Source: JBEVJK01 sp040510195 (GTDB lineage: Bacteria > Pseudomonadota > Alphaproteobacteria > Rhizobiales > Rhizobiaceae). From it: a stretch of 64,000 nucleotides of DNA. Within the stretch, counting starts at the first letter, position 1. Every line of letters begins with the position of its first letter. The notes beneath the pieces are model-generated. The model had not been told where the DNA came from and did no database searches. It worked only from the letters and a program-made list of their open reading frames with translations. The position numbers were made by a program, and so were the translations under genes. The stretch spans positions 5,133 through 69,132 of the forward strand of contig JBEVJK010000132.1 in NCBI GenBank assembly GCA_040510195.1, in the 5' to 3' direction. This document shows positions 52,293 to 60,557 of this stretch, piece by piece.

Positions 52293-53165
52293 TCAGGACA
52301 CACGGCGCTTGCGCTCGATCAGCTGCAGGATGAGCGGGGTGAGGATGAGCTGCATGGCGAGGTCGAGCTTGTTGCCCGGCACCACGATGGAGTTGGCCCG
52401 CGACATGAAGGAGTCGTGGATCATCGACAGCAGATAGGGGAAATCGATGCCGCGCGGGTTGGCGAAGCGGATGACCAGCATCGACTCGTCCGGCGTCGGG
52501 ATCCAACGGGCGATGAAGGGGTTGGAGGTGTCGACGATCGGCACGCGCTGGAAATTGATGTTGGTCAGCGCGAATTGCGGAACGATGTAGCGGACATAGT
52601 CCGGCATGCGTCGCAGGATCACGTCCATCACCGCCTCGGTGGAGTAGCCGCGGGTGGCGCGGTCGCGGTGGATCTTCTGGATCCACTCGAGGTTGATCAC
52701 CGGCACGACGCCGATCTTCAGGTCGGCCAGCGCGGCGAGGTTGACCTTGTCGGTCACCGCGCAGCCGTGCAGGCCTTCGTAAAAGAGCAGGTCGCTATGG
52801 GGAAACTCGCGCCAGTCGGTGAAGGTGCCCGGCGGCGTGCCGTAGAGGTTTTCCTCTTCTTCGTCATGGACATAGGTCCGGGTGCGCCCGGTGCCCCGGC
52901 GGCCGTATTCCTCGAAGACCTCGTGCAGGATCGGCAGCTCGTTGGCCTCGGCGTGGAAATGAGTGAAGTTGGGGTTGCCGCCCTTCTCCTCCTCGGCGAC
53001 CTTGTCGCGCATGGCCAGCCGGTCGTAGCGGTGAAAGGCGTCGCCTTCGATGAAGGCGGCTTCCACCTTCTCGCGCCGGAAGATCTGTTCGAAAATGCGC
53101 TTTACCGAGGTGGTGCCGGCGCCCGAAGAGCCGGTGATCGAAATGATCGGGTGCTTTGCCGACAC
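52293..53165 (-). CDS. cbbP: Phosphoribulokinase
   Basis: A 290-residue P-loop kinase making ribulose-1,5-bisphosphate. The start is GTG 53165, with GGAGGAGGAGAAACC directly upstream. ATP-binding ITGSSGAGTTSVK, the EGDAFHRYDR loop, FYEGLHG and KIHRDRATRGYS are intact. Length and lack of redox Cys pair fit the bacterial class I enzyme. It follows cbbF by 17 bases. Confidence 0.96.
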   Translation of the reverse strand: MSAKHPIISITGSSGAGTTSVKRIFEQIFRREKVEAAFIEGDAFHRYDRLAMRDKVAEEEKGGNPNFTHFHAEANELPILHEVFEEYGRRGTGRTRTYVHDEEEENLYGTPPGTFTDWREFPHSDLLFYEGLHGCAVTDKVNLAALADLKIGVVPVINLEWIQKIHRDRATRGYSTEAVMDVILRRMPDYVRYIVPQFALTNINFQRVPIVDTSNPFIARWIPTPDESMLVIRFANPRGIDFPYLLSMIHDSFMSRANSIVVPGNKLDLAMQLILTPLILQLIERKRRVS

Positions 53166-53182
53166 GGTTTCTCCTCCTCCGG

Positions 53183-54229
53183 TCAGGCGCGGAACAGGCC
53201 GCGATTGCTGAACAGTGGAGCCCGCTCGCCGATCGAGCTCGGCTCGGTGTGGTAGCGGACGATGCGGGCGACCTCGCGCGCCGAGCCGAACACCACCGGC
53301 GTGCGCTGGTGAAGGCTCTCGGGCACGAGGTCGAGCAGCCGGCGGACGGTGTCGGTGGCGCCGCCGCCGGCCTGCTCGACGAGGAAGGCGATCGGGTTGG
53401 CTTCGTAGACGAGCCGCAGCCGGCCCTGATGGTAGCCGCGGCGCTGGTCGCCGGGGTAGAGGAAGACGCCGCCGCGGATCAGGATGCGATAGCAATCGGC
53501 GACGAGCGACGCGATCCAGCGCATGTTGAAATCACGGCCGCGCGGCCCGTCGACGCCCTTCAGGCAATCGTCGACATAGAGGCGCACCGCCTCGTCCCAG
53601 TGGCGGTAGTTGGCGGCGTTGATGGCGAATTCCTGCGTGCGCTCGGGGATGATGCGGCTCTCATAGGCCTGCACGAAAGTGCCGAGCCGGGTGGAGAGCA
53701 CGAACACATGCGTGCCGCTGCCCAGCGAAAGCACCAAGGCGAGCTGCGGCCCGTAGATGAAGAAGCCGGCGCCGAGCTGACTCGATCCCGCCTGCAAAAA
53801 AGGGGCGGCCGGGTTGTCGCCCGGCGCGCCAGTTGCGGGGAGGATCGAGAAGATGGTGCCGATCGAGACGTTGGCCTCGATGTTGGAGGATCCGTCGAGC
53901 GGGTCGATGGCGATCGCCAGCGGCGCGGCGGGGTCGAGCAGCACGGGGCTGTCCAACTCCTCCGACGCGTAGCTCGCCACCGGCGCCCGGCGCGCGGCAT
54001 TCAGGAAGAGGTCGTCGGCGAGGATGTCGAGCTCCTTCTGGACGTCGCCGTCGGCATTGGTGCCGCGGGCGCCGGCGAAGGCGGCGCCGAGCACGCCCAG
54101 GTTCAGCGTGTGGCGGATCTTGCCGGCCGCCTCCGCCAGGCTGGCGACCGTGGCGGCCACCGCCTGCTTCAGCGGATCGCCGTCGCGGGAGTAGGAATTC
54201 AGGAAGGCATCCAGCGTGGCCGCGGTCAT
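53183..54229 (-). CDS. cbbF: Class I fructose-1,6-bisphosphatase
   Basis: A 348-residue phosphatase and first gene of the Calvin operon. ATG 54229 is chosen because GGGAGG lies six bases upstream; an in-frame ATG at 54268 would add 13 residues. Metal/phosphate motifs are YASEELDSPV, IDPLDGSSNIEANVSIGTIFSI (quoted in part) and RYIGSLVAD-like MRWIASLVAD. C-terminal QAGGGATDT is present. It may also act on sedoheptulose-1,7-bisphosphate. Transcription is divergent from cbbR. Confidence 0.95.
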   Translation of the reverse strand: MTAATLDAFLNSYSRDGDPLKQAVAATVASLAEAAGKIRHTLNLGVLGAAFAGARGTNADGDVQKELDILADDLFLNAARRAPVASYASEELDSPVLLDPAAPLAIAIDPLDGSSNIEANVSIGTIFSILPATGAPGDNPAAPFLQAGSSQLGAGFFIYGPQLALVLSLGSGTHVFVLSTRLGTFVQAYESRIIPERTQEFAINAANYRHWDEAVRLYVDDCLKGVDGPRGRDFNMRWIASLVADCYRILIRGGVFLYPGDQRRGYHQGRLRLVYEANPIAFLVEQAGGGATDTVRRLLDLVPESLHQRTPVVFGSAREVARIVRYHTEPSSIGERAPLFSNRGLFRA

Positions 54230-54287
54230 CTCGTCCTCCCGGGCCAAATCGGCCGGCTCGGTGGTCATCAGACCCGCGCCACTTAGC

Positions 54288-54331
54288 TAAGTAAATTTCA
54301 ATAACTTTACGAAGCTCCTTAAAAAATCTTA
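54288..54331. promoter_or_regulatory. CbbR operator region between cbbF and cbbR
   Basis: The AT-rich divergent gap holds two matches to the LysR/CbbR consensus TNA-N7-TNA: TAAGTAAATTTCA at 54288-54300 and TTAAAAAATCTTA at 54319-54331, the latter ending 9 bases before the cbbR start. Such sites let CbbR activate cbbF onward and repress itself. Confidence 0.65.
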
Positions 54332-54340
54332 GTATGGGTT

Positions 54341-55270
54341 ATGCGCAACCTCAGCCTCCGCCAGCTCAAATCCTTGCTGGCGATTCAACAAACAGGCAAA
54401 ATCGTCAATGCTGCCAAGGGGTTAGGGCTTTCCGCATCGGCGGTGACAATCCAGCTTCGCCAGCTCGAGGACGATGTCGGGCTGGCCTTGTTCGACCGCA
54501 CCTCGGACGGCATGCGTCCCACTGCCGCAGGGCTCGCCTTCATCGACGCCGCGCAGGCCCTCGAAGAGCGGCTGAGGCTGCTCGAGGACCAGATCGAGGC
54601 GATCAAGGGCGTGCGCAGCGGCAGCCTGAAGCTCGGCGTGGTGTCGACGGCCAAATATTTCGCGCCACGGCTGATGGCGGCCTTCATGAAGGAGCATCCG
54701 GCGATCGACATGCGGCTTTCGGTGGGCAATCGTGCGGAGATCATCGCCAGCCTGAAGAACCACGAGGTCGACGTGGCGCTGATGGGGCGGCCCGCGCGGG
54801 AGATCCCGCTTCGCGCCGCGGCCTTCGGCGACCATCCGCTGGTCATCATCGCGCCGCCCGACCACAAGCTGGCTGCGGCGCGCGACATCTCCAAGGAGCG
54901 GATCGCCGAGGAGAACTTCCTGATCCGCGAGCCGGGATCGGGGACCCGCATCTCGCTGGAGATATTCTTCTCCGAATTGCCGGGCCGGCTCGACGATCTC
55001 GGCATCGAGATGGGCTCCAACGAGACGATCAAGCAGGCGGTGATGGCGGGGCTCGGCATCGCCTTCATCTCGGCGCATACCATCGCCTCGGAGGTCGAGG
55101 CCGGGCGCCTGGTGATCCTCGACGTGGCCGGCATGCCGATCCGCCGCCAATGGTTCGGCGTCATGCGCTCCGACCGCACGGTGTCGCCGGCCATGGCAAC
55201 CTTCCACGACTTCCTGTTGCGGAAGGGCGCGATGCACCTGCCGCTGTTCGGCCGGCTCTACCCGGAGTAG
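54341..55270 (+). CDS. cbbR: LysR-type Calvin cycle regulator
   Basis: A 309-residue LysR-family activator. The N-terminal winged HTH is LRQLKSLLAIQQTGKIVNAAKGLGLSASAVTIQLRQLEDDVG (quoted only by position, residues 5-46), and the effector domain follows with KLGVVSTAKYFAPRL, FLIREPGSGTR and MAGLGIAFISAHT. Divergent placement next to cbbF is the classical CbbR arrangement. It converges with the last gene of the lut-like cluster, 5 bases apart. Confidence 0.95.
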   Translation: MRNLSLRQLKSLLAIQQTGKIVNAAKGLGLSASAVTIQLRQLEDDVGLALFDRTSDGMRPTAAGLAFIDAAQALEERLRLLEDQIEAIKGVRSGSLKLGVVSTAKYFAPRLMAAFMKEHPAIDMRLSVGNRAEIIASLKNHEVDVALMGRPAREIPLRAAAFGDHPLVIIAPPDHKLAAARDISKERIAEENFLIREPGSGTRISLEIFFSELPGRLDDLGIEMGSNETIKQAVMAGLGIAFISAHTIASEVEAGRLVILDVAGMPIRRQWFGVMRSDRTVSPAMATFHDFLLRKGAMHLPLFGRLYPE

Positions 55271-55275
55271 GGCGG

Positions 55276-55902
55276 CTACTGCCCGCCGGCGTCCTTTAGC
55301 GCTTCGGCGACCGTCTTCGACAGCGCATAGAGGCGCTGCTCGATGAGCGTTGGAACCTCGCAGACATAGGTCAGCGATTGCACGCGTTCCTCGAAGACGC
55401 GGGTCTCCCAGGTGAGCCGGTCGGTGCGGTCGGTGACCTCGGCGGCATTGGCATCCGCTTTGCCGCGCATCGCGTCGAGCTCAGACGCCTCCTTGCGCAG
55501 CGTGGCAGCCAGCTCGACCTGCTTCTTCGCATAGCGGCCGATGCCTGAGATCACCTGGGACCTCTCTGCATTCATATGGTCGAAAAGCCCCTGGGCGAGC
55601 TTGCCGAGACGCTCGCTCGCCTGGCCCGGCTCGAGGGTGCCGGCGAAGGTGCGGATGTCGCCGGAGGCCTCGTCGAGAGGAACGCGGCGGGCCGACACTT
55701 CCTTGACCAGATCGGCGACGTCCTGGTCCGACGCCCAGGCCCCGGCCGAGGCCGGCAGCTCGGGACCGTTCCAGACCTGCGCCATCGACAGTTCCGGCAC
55801 CTTGCGCTGGATGCACGGCCAGTCGGGGTCGCCGCCCGCGGCCAGTGCGATAGACGGGCCGGCCGCCAGCGCGGCGCAGAGCACGAGCGCGAAGCTCCGC
55901 AT
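55276..55902 (-). CDS. Exported helical protein of the lut-like cluster
   Basis: A 208-residue secreted protein from ATG 55902, overlapping the permease stop by one base. A signal peptide ends at SIALAAGG. The mature part has Cys in DWPCIQRK and YVCEVP, likely one disulfide, and long amphipathic helices (residues about 90-190) that may be coiled coil. A similar exported protein accompanies the ABC genes in lanthanide-uptake clusters. Its biochemical role is unknown. Confidence 0.75.
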   Translation of the reverse strand: MRSFALVLCAALAAGPSIALAAGGDPDWPCIQRKVPELSMAQVWNGPELPASAGAWASDQDVADLVKEVSARRVPLDEASGDIRTFAGTLEPGQASERLGKLAQGLFDHMNAERSQVISGIGRYAKKQVELAATLRKEASELDAMRGKADANAAEVTDRTDRLTWETRVFEERVQSLTYVCEVPTLIEQRLYALSKTVAEALKDAGGQ

Positions 55903-56780
55903 CAGCCGTTTCCTCCCGTATCCTGCTTGCGGGTCATGAGACCCCTGGCGGGGTCGTAGGCGAGGATGGCGCCGGAAAGGAAGACCACGGCAAAGCCGGC
56001 GACGACGCCGAGCGACAGCCAATGCACCTGGCCGTAGAAGGCGAAGCGCACCAGCTCTACGGCATAGGTGAAGGGGTTGGCGAGGCAGATCTTGTAAAGC
56101 AGCGGCGAGGATTCCTGGATGCGCCACAGCGGATAGAGCGCCGGCGAGGCGAAATACATCGGGAAGATGACGAAGTTCATCACCCCGGCGAAGTTCTCCA
56201 GCTGCTTGATCATCGACGACAGCAGGAGGCCGAGCGCGCCGAGCATCAGCCCGGCCAGGAACAAAGCGGGCAGCACCAGCAGGTAGCCGAGCGGCGGCGC
56301 CTTGACGCCCCAGAACCAGGCGACGGCCAGGAAGACGTAGACCTGCGCGAGCGACACCGCCACGCCGGCGAGCAGCTTGGCGGAGAGCAGGTACCAACGT
56401 GGGAAGGGGCTGACCAGGAGCGTGCGCATGTTGCCCATCTCGCGGTCGTAGACCATCGACAGCGACGACTGCATGCCGCTGAAGAGCAGGATCATGCCGC
56501 ACAGGCCCGGCGTGATGTAGACCTCGTACAGCACGTAGGTCTTGTAGGGCGGGATGATCGACACGCCGAGCACCTGGCGGAAGCCGGCGGCGAAGATGAA
56601 CAGCCATAGCAGCGGCCTGACCAGCGAGGAGACGAAGCGTTCGCGCTGGTTCAGGAAGCGCAGCCCTTCGCGCACCAGGATGCCCTTCAGGCAGACCAGG
56701 TACTCGAAGGGTCCGAAGGGGCGCGCCGGCAGCGCCGTGGCGGCGCCTGGTGTCGCGTCGAGGCGGTCGGCGGCGCTCAC
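55902..56780 (-). CDS. lutF: ABC-2 type permease (lanthanide/PQQ-associated)
   Basis: A 292-residue ABC-2 membrane subunit with six helices. The N-terminal cytoplasmic segment FEYLVCLKGILVREGLRFLNQRERFVSSLVRPLLWLF, residues about 26-61, and GMQSSLSMVYDREMGNMRTLL are typical of drug/polysaccharide-type ABC-2 permeases. Homologues next to quinoprotein genes are called PQQ-associated permease, and LutF in the lanthanide transport cluster of Methylobacterium. ATGA coupling to the ATPase upstream. Confidence 0.82.
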   Translation of the reverse strand: MSAADRLDATPGAATALPARPFGPFEYLVCLKGILVREGLRFLNQRERFVSSLVRPLLWLFIFAAGFRQVLGVSIIPPYKTYVLYEVYITPGLCGMILLFSGMQSSLSMVYDREMGNMRTLLVSPFPRWYLLSAKLLAGVAVSLAQVYVFLAVAWFWGVKAPPLGYLLVLPALFLAGLMLGALGLLLSSMIKQLENFAGVMNFVIFPMYFASPALYPLWRIQESSPLLYKICLANPFTYAVELVRFAFYGQVHWLSLGVVAGFAVVFLSGAILAYDPARGLMTRKQDTGGNG

Positions 56781-57556
56781 GGAGCGCCTCCGTCGGCTGC
56801 TCGATCCATGCCGGTCAGGCGGGCGAAAGCGGCGCCGACGGTGGCCGTGCCGGTCGCTGCCAGCACCTCCGAGACGGTGCCGGACGCCGCAAGGCGTCCC
56901 TCGGCGAGCACGAGGAGGTCGTCGCCCGGATCAACCTCGTCGATCAGGTGGGTGGCCCACAGTGCGCTGATGCCGTCGGTGTCGATCAGCCGGCGGATCG
57001 CGGCCAGGATGCCGGCGCGGGATTCCACGTCGAGCCCAACGGTCGCCTCGTCGAGCAGCAGCAGCGGCGGCCGGTGCAGCAGCGCGCGGGCGATCTCGAT
57101 GCGGCGCATCTGACCGCCCGACAGGCTGCGGGCCTTGTCGTCGAGGCGCCCGGGCAGGCCGACGGCCTCCAGCAGGGCGGCGATGCGACGGCTCGCTTCC
57201 GCTTTGCCGATGCCATGCAGAGATGCATGGTAGGCGAGGTTCTGGCGGACGGTGAGATCGAGGTCGAGGGTGCGCGCCTGGAAGACGATGCCGAGCCGCC
57301 GAAGCGCCTCGCCCGACTGGCGGCCGACGTCGTGACCGAAGATGCGGATGGCTCCCTGCCGGGTGTCGAACAGGCGGCTGATCAGCGAAAACAGCGTCGT
57401 CTTGCCGGCGCCGTTGGGGCCGAGAAGCACCGTGAAGGAGGCCGGAGGGATCGAGAAGGACACGTCGGCGAGGGCTTGGCGCGCGCCATAGGCATGGCTG
57501 ACGCCGGAGACGTCGAGCGCCGCCACACCGCTGCCGTTGGCCCTCACATGCTGCAC
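56777..57556 (-). CDS. lutE: ABC ATPase (lanthanide/PQQ-associated)
   Basis: A 259-residue ATPase. Walker A is GPNGAGKTT, the Q-loop VFQARTLDLDLTV, signature LSGGQMRR, Walker B LLLLDEATVGLD and switch WATHLIDEV. It pairs with the ABC-2 permease downstream. In the lut cluster the equivalent ATPase powers inner-membrane passage of lanthanide (probably as a complex). Specificity here is inferred from gene order with the periplasmic partners. Confidence 0.85.
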   Translation of the reverse strand: MQHVRANGSGVAALDVSGVSHAYGARQALADVSFSIPPASFTVLLGPNGAGKTTLFSLISRLFDTRQGAIRIFGHDVGRQSGEALRRLGIVFQARTLDLDLTVRQNLAYHASLHGIGKAEASRRIAALLEAVGLPGRLDDKARSLSGGQMRRIEIARALLHRPPLLLLDEATVGLDVESRAGILAAIRRLIDTDGISALWATHLIDEVDPGDDLLVLAEGRLAASGTVSEVLAATGTATVGAAFARLTGMDRAADGGAP

Positions 57557-57623
57557 GCCTGCCTGCTCCTTTTCCTCGCGACCGTCCTAGCGGGTCGCTT
57601 TGGCCCGAATGGGGCGACGCCCC

Positions 57624-58115
57624 TCACTTCACCGCAATCGTGCCCTTCATGCCACGGCCTTCGAGGTCGGGCACCGACCAGGTGTAGATGCCGGGTCTGA
57701 CCGTCGAGAACTGGACGAGGATGGTGCCGTCGGCGTCGAACTCCAGCCAGGCGGGCGCGCCGTTCATGTGCACCTCGAGGTCGTCGATGACGATCTGGTT
57801 CATCCAGACGTCGCGGAAGAGGTCGGTCTTGAACTTGTATTCGAGGCCGCCGGCAGCGCTGATCTTCCAGCGGTAGCCTTGCCCGGCGATCAGCTTGAAG
57901 TCCTTCTGGTTGACCGCGAACTGGTCGTCCTTGGCGCCGAGGATCAGCTCCGGCACCGTCTTGGAGGCGCGGGTCGGCTTCTCCGCCGCATCGCCCGCCG
58001 GCTCGGACGCCGCCGGCTGGTCGTCGTCATCGTCGTCCTGGGCGAGCGCGGGACCGGCGGCGAAGCTGGCGGCAAGGGCCGTGGCGAGTGCGAGCAGACG
58101 GAGCGTTTCATTCAT
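57624..58115 (-). CDS. Secreted cupredoxin-like protein with a poly-Asp segment
   Basis: A 163-residue exported protein from ATG 58115. After the signal peptide (ending PALAQ) comes a run of six Asp and a Pro/Ala/Glu linker, then a beta-sandwich of about 110 residues resembling cupredoxin/EfeO-type domains (GQGYRWKISAAGG, ILVQFSTVRPGIYTWSVPD, GMKGTIAV). No classic Cu ligands are evident (only one His in VHMNG). It sits between the beta-propeller and ATPase genes of the lut-like cluster. The acidic N-terminus could bind metal; unproven. Confidence 0.75.
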   Translation of the reverse strand: MNETLRLLALATALAASFAAGPALAQDDDDDDQPAASEPAGDAAEKPTRASKTVPELILGAKDDQFAVNQKDFKLIAGQGYRWKISAAGGLEYKFKTDLFRDVWMNQIVIDDLEVHMNGAPAWLEFDADGTILVQFSTVRPGIYTWSVPDLEGRGMKGTIAVK

Positions 58116-58153
58116 GTTTTCAGTACCTTGGCTGGTTTTGATTGAACATTGAA

Positions 58154-59131
58154 TCAATTCGGCGAGACGACCACGCCCCAGGGCAGCGCGCCGACTGTCA
58201 CCGACTGAACCGGCTCGTCGGTGGCGATGTCGATGAAGGTGATGTCGTTGGAGACGCCGTTGGTGGAGATCACCGTCTTCTGATCGGGCGTGAAGGCGAG
58301 CTGCCAGACCCGCTGGCCGACCAGCACGTATTTTTCCACCTCGTAGGTCTCGGTGTTGACCACCGCCACCCGGTTCGCGGGCCCGAGCGCCACATAGGCC
58401 TTCTTGCCGTCGGCGGTGATCCTGACGCCGACCGGCTGGATCGCCTCGGCTCTGAGGCCGGGGATCTCGAACATGATCTTGTGGGTGACCTCCTTCGACG
58501 CGGTGTCGATCACCGAGACGGTGCCGCCGATCTCCGCACTCACCCAGGCCTCCTTGCCGTTCGGCGTGAACTCGACGAAGCGGGGCCGCGCATCGACCAG
58601 CACGTTGTCGGTGATCTCGTGTGTCGAGGTGTCGATGAAGTGGGCCATGTTGGTGGTCTCGGACGTGTTGACCATGATCTTGCCGTCGGGGGAGATGCCC
58701 ATGCCCTCCGGCTCGACGCCGACCGGGATCTCGGACAGCACGCCCTTGGATTCGATGTCGATGACGGTGACGAGGTTGTCGTCCTCGTTGGCGACGTAGA
58801 GCGTCTTGCCGTCGGGCGACAGCACGAAGAGCTCCGGATCGGGGCCGGAAGGCAGCGTGCCGACGATCTCGAGCGTCGCCGTGTCGATCACCTCGATGGT
58901 GTCGTCGTCGCTGCCGCACAGATAGAGGAGCTTGCCGTCATGCGAGATGGTGATGCCGCGCGGCCTTTGCCCCACCGGCACCGTCTTGACCACCTGCATG
59001 GTCTCGGAATCGACCACCGAGACGGTGTTGTCCTTTTCGTTGGAGACGTAGACCATAAAGGCGCAGGCCGGGGTGGCGAGCACCAGCGCTGCGGCCAAGG
59101 CCGCGGGGAAAGCCGTCAACCGTCCGATCAA
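58154..59131 (-). CDS. YVTN-type beta-propeller, PQQ/lanthanide-associated
   Basis: A 325-residue secreted protein made of about seven propeller repeats such as VYVSNEKDNTVSVVDSET and LYVANEDDNLVTVIDIES. The signal peptide ends around CAFMVY, with a Cys nearby. Members of this group occur only with PQQ-dependent dehydrogenases and ABC genes; a substrate-presenting or protein-binding role in the periplasm is assumed. It lies 31 bases after the binding-protein gene in one transcript. Confidence 0.87.
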   Translation of the reverse strand: MIGRLTAFPAALAAALVLATPACAFMVYVSNEKDNTVSVVDSETMQVVKTVPVGQRPRGITISHDGKLLYLCGSDDDTIEVIDTATLEIVGTLPSGPDPELFVLSPDGKTLYVANEDDNLVTVIDIESKGVLSEIPVGVEPEGMGISPDGKIMVNTSETTNMAHFIDTSTHEITDNVLVDARPRFVEFTPNGKEAWVSAEIGGTVSVIDTASKEVTHKIMFEIPGLRAEAIQPVGVRITADGKKAYVALGPANRVAVVNTETYEVEKYVLVGQRVWQLAFTPDQKTVISTNGVSNDITFIDIATDEPVQSVTVGALPWGVVVSPN

Positions 59132-59162
59132 TATCGTCCTCCCAGGTTCGTTTCGTTGCGGT

Positions 59163-60410
59163 TCATTTCAGCACGCACTGGGTCTCGGGCTGGTCGACGC
59201 CCAGCGTGTCGAGCTCGGAGACCTGGTGCAGGAAGCCCTCCTGCGGCGAGGTCGAGACAACCGAGCGGCCGTCGCCCAGAAAGATCGGCTGCCTGAGCTG
59301 CTGGTTCCACGGCCGGAAGGTCAGCTTCTGGCCCTTGAAGGCGGCGATCGAGAACTTCGGGTCGCGAATGAAGGCCTCCAGCGTGGCCGGGTCGGCGCTC
59401 TTGGTGCGGGTCGCCGCCTCGCCCAGGATGCGCACCGCAGTCCAGGCCGACATGTCCTTCGCCAGCATGCGCCGGCCGGACACCTTGGCGAAGCGGTTCT
59501 GGATCTGCGTGCCGCCCCATTGCTCGCTCGCCGGGTGCCAGGCCGAGGGCGTCAGCCCGGCGGTGCCGGCCACCGGCCGCGGAATCCAGGTGCGGAACGG
59601 CACATAGGTGCCGAACACCTCGCTCTCGTCGGCCACCAGCACAACGTCGTGGTCGGGCAGGTCCTGGGTGAAGACCGGCATCTGCCGCTGGATCTGCACG
59701 ACGCCACTGTCGGTGCGGCGCGCCGTGCCGGTGTCCTCGAACACTTTCTCGGCGACGATCTGGCCGCCGAAGCGGGTGGCGGCGCGCTTCAGCGCCTCGG
59801 CGAACAGCTTGTCCTTGTCGTGGCTGCCCGTAATCAGCACCCAGCGCGGCCATTGCTTCCAGATCAGATATTGCGCCAGCCCGTCGGCCAGCATCGAGCG
59901 GGTCGGCGCGGTGTGGAAGACGTTCTTGCGGCAGTCGGTCTCGCGCAGGCGGTCGTCGGTGGCGCCGACGTTGAAGACGATCACCCCGGCGTCGCGGCCG
60001 ATGTCGGCAATGGCGAGCAGCTGGTCCGGCGAAAGGTCGGCCAGCACATAGCGCTCGCCCCTGGCCACCATCTCCTTGAAGACCGCGGCGACGTCGGCAT
60101 CGGGCTTCACCTCGACCACGTCGAGCACGAACTCCTGGCCCATGAAGCGGCCGGTGGTGTTGTTGTCGGCGATCGCCACATTGGCGCCGGCCACCCCCTC
60201 GTCGCGCGGCGGCACGTCGAGCACCGACAGCGCCAGCTGCGGGGCATAGGCTCTGAGATAGCCGATGGAAATCTGCTCGGCCGGCTTGGCCGCAGCCTTG
60301 GCCGCCGGCTTGGCCGGCGCCGCTTCCTGGGCGGCCAGCGGGGCCAAGTTGACGCTCGCCAAAAAAAGTCCGATGAAAGCTGCGAGAGTGTTCGGCACCG
60401 TGCTCTTCAT
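59163..60410 (-). CDS. lutA: ABC periplasmic binding protein (lanthanide/PQQ-associated)
   Basis: A 415-residue periplasmic protein of the branched-chain amino-acid receptor (type I) fold. ATG 60410 gives a signal peptide to about LAAQE, followed by a Lys/Pro/Ala-rich linker of some 20 residues. Recognisable parts: ISIGYLRAYAPQLALSVLD, NVAIADNNTTGRFMGQEF, NVFHTAPTRSMLADGLAQYL and VLITGSHDKDKLF. It is the first gene of the operon, consistent with LutA of the lanthanide transport system. No TonB receptor or lanmodulin gene lies in this window. Confidence 0.85.
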   Translation of the reverse strand: MKSTVPNTLAAFIGLFLASVNLAPLAAQEAAPAKPAAKAAAKPAEQISIGYLRAYAPQLALSVLDVPPRDEGVAGANVAIADNNTTGRFMGQEFVLDVVEVKPDADVAAVFKEMVARGERYVLADLSPDQLLAIADIGRDAGVIVFNVGATDDRLRETDCRKNVFHTAPTRSMLADGLAQYLIWKQWPRWVLITGSHDKDKLFAEALKRAATRFGGQIVAEKVFEDTGTARRTDSGVVQIQRQMPVFTQDLPDHDVVLVADESEVFGTYVPFRTWIPRPVAGTAGLTPSAWHPASEQWGGTQIQNRFAKVSGRRMLAKDMSAWTAVRILGEAATRTKSADPATLEAFIRDPKFSIAAFKGQKLTFRPWNQQLRQPIFLGDGRSVVSTSPQEGFLHQVSELDTLGVDQPETQCVLK

Positions 60411-60557
60411 GCTACCGCGTTTGCTTGCGCGCCCAATCCGCCGACCAAGGTCGGTGAAACGGTGCGGGGATTTCGGTGCCGACATGACCATAGCCGACCG
60501 TCACCCGTTCGCAACCCCCTCGACCGTGGTTCTGACGAAACCCGAGGAATGCCGGGC
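60411..60557. promoter_or_regulatory. Divergent promoter gap, lut-like and H4MPT genes
   Basis: A 147-base gap between divergently transcribed lutA-like and MfnB-FolB genes. It should contain both promoters. I see no strong palindrome. Confidence 0.35.
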
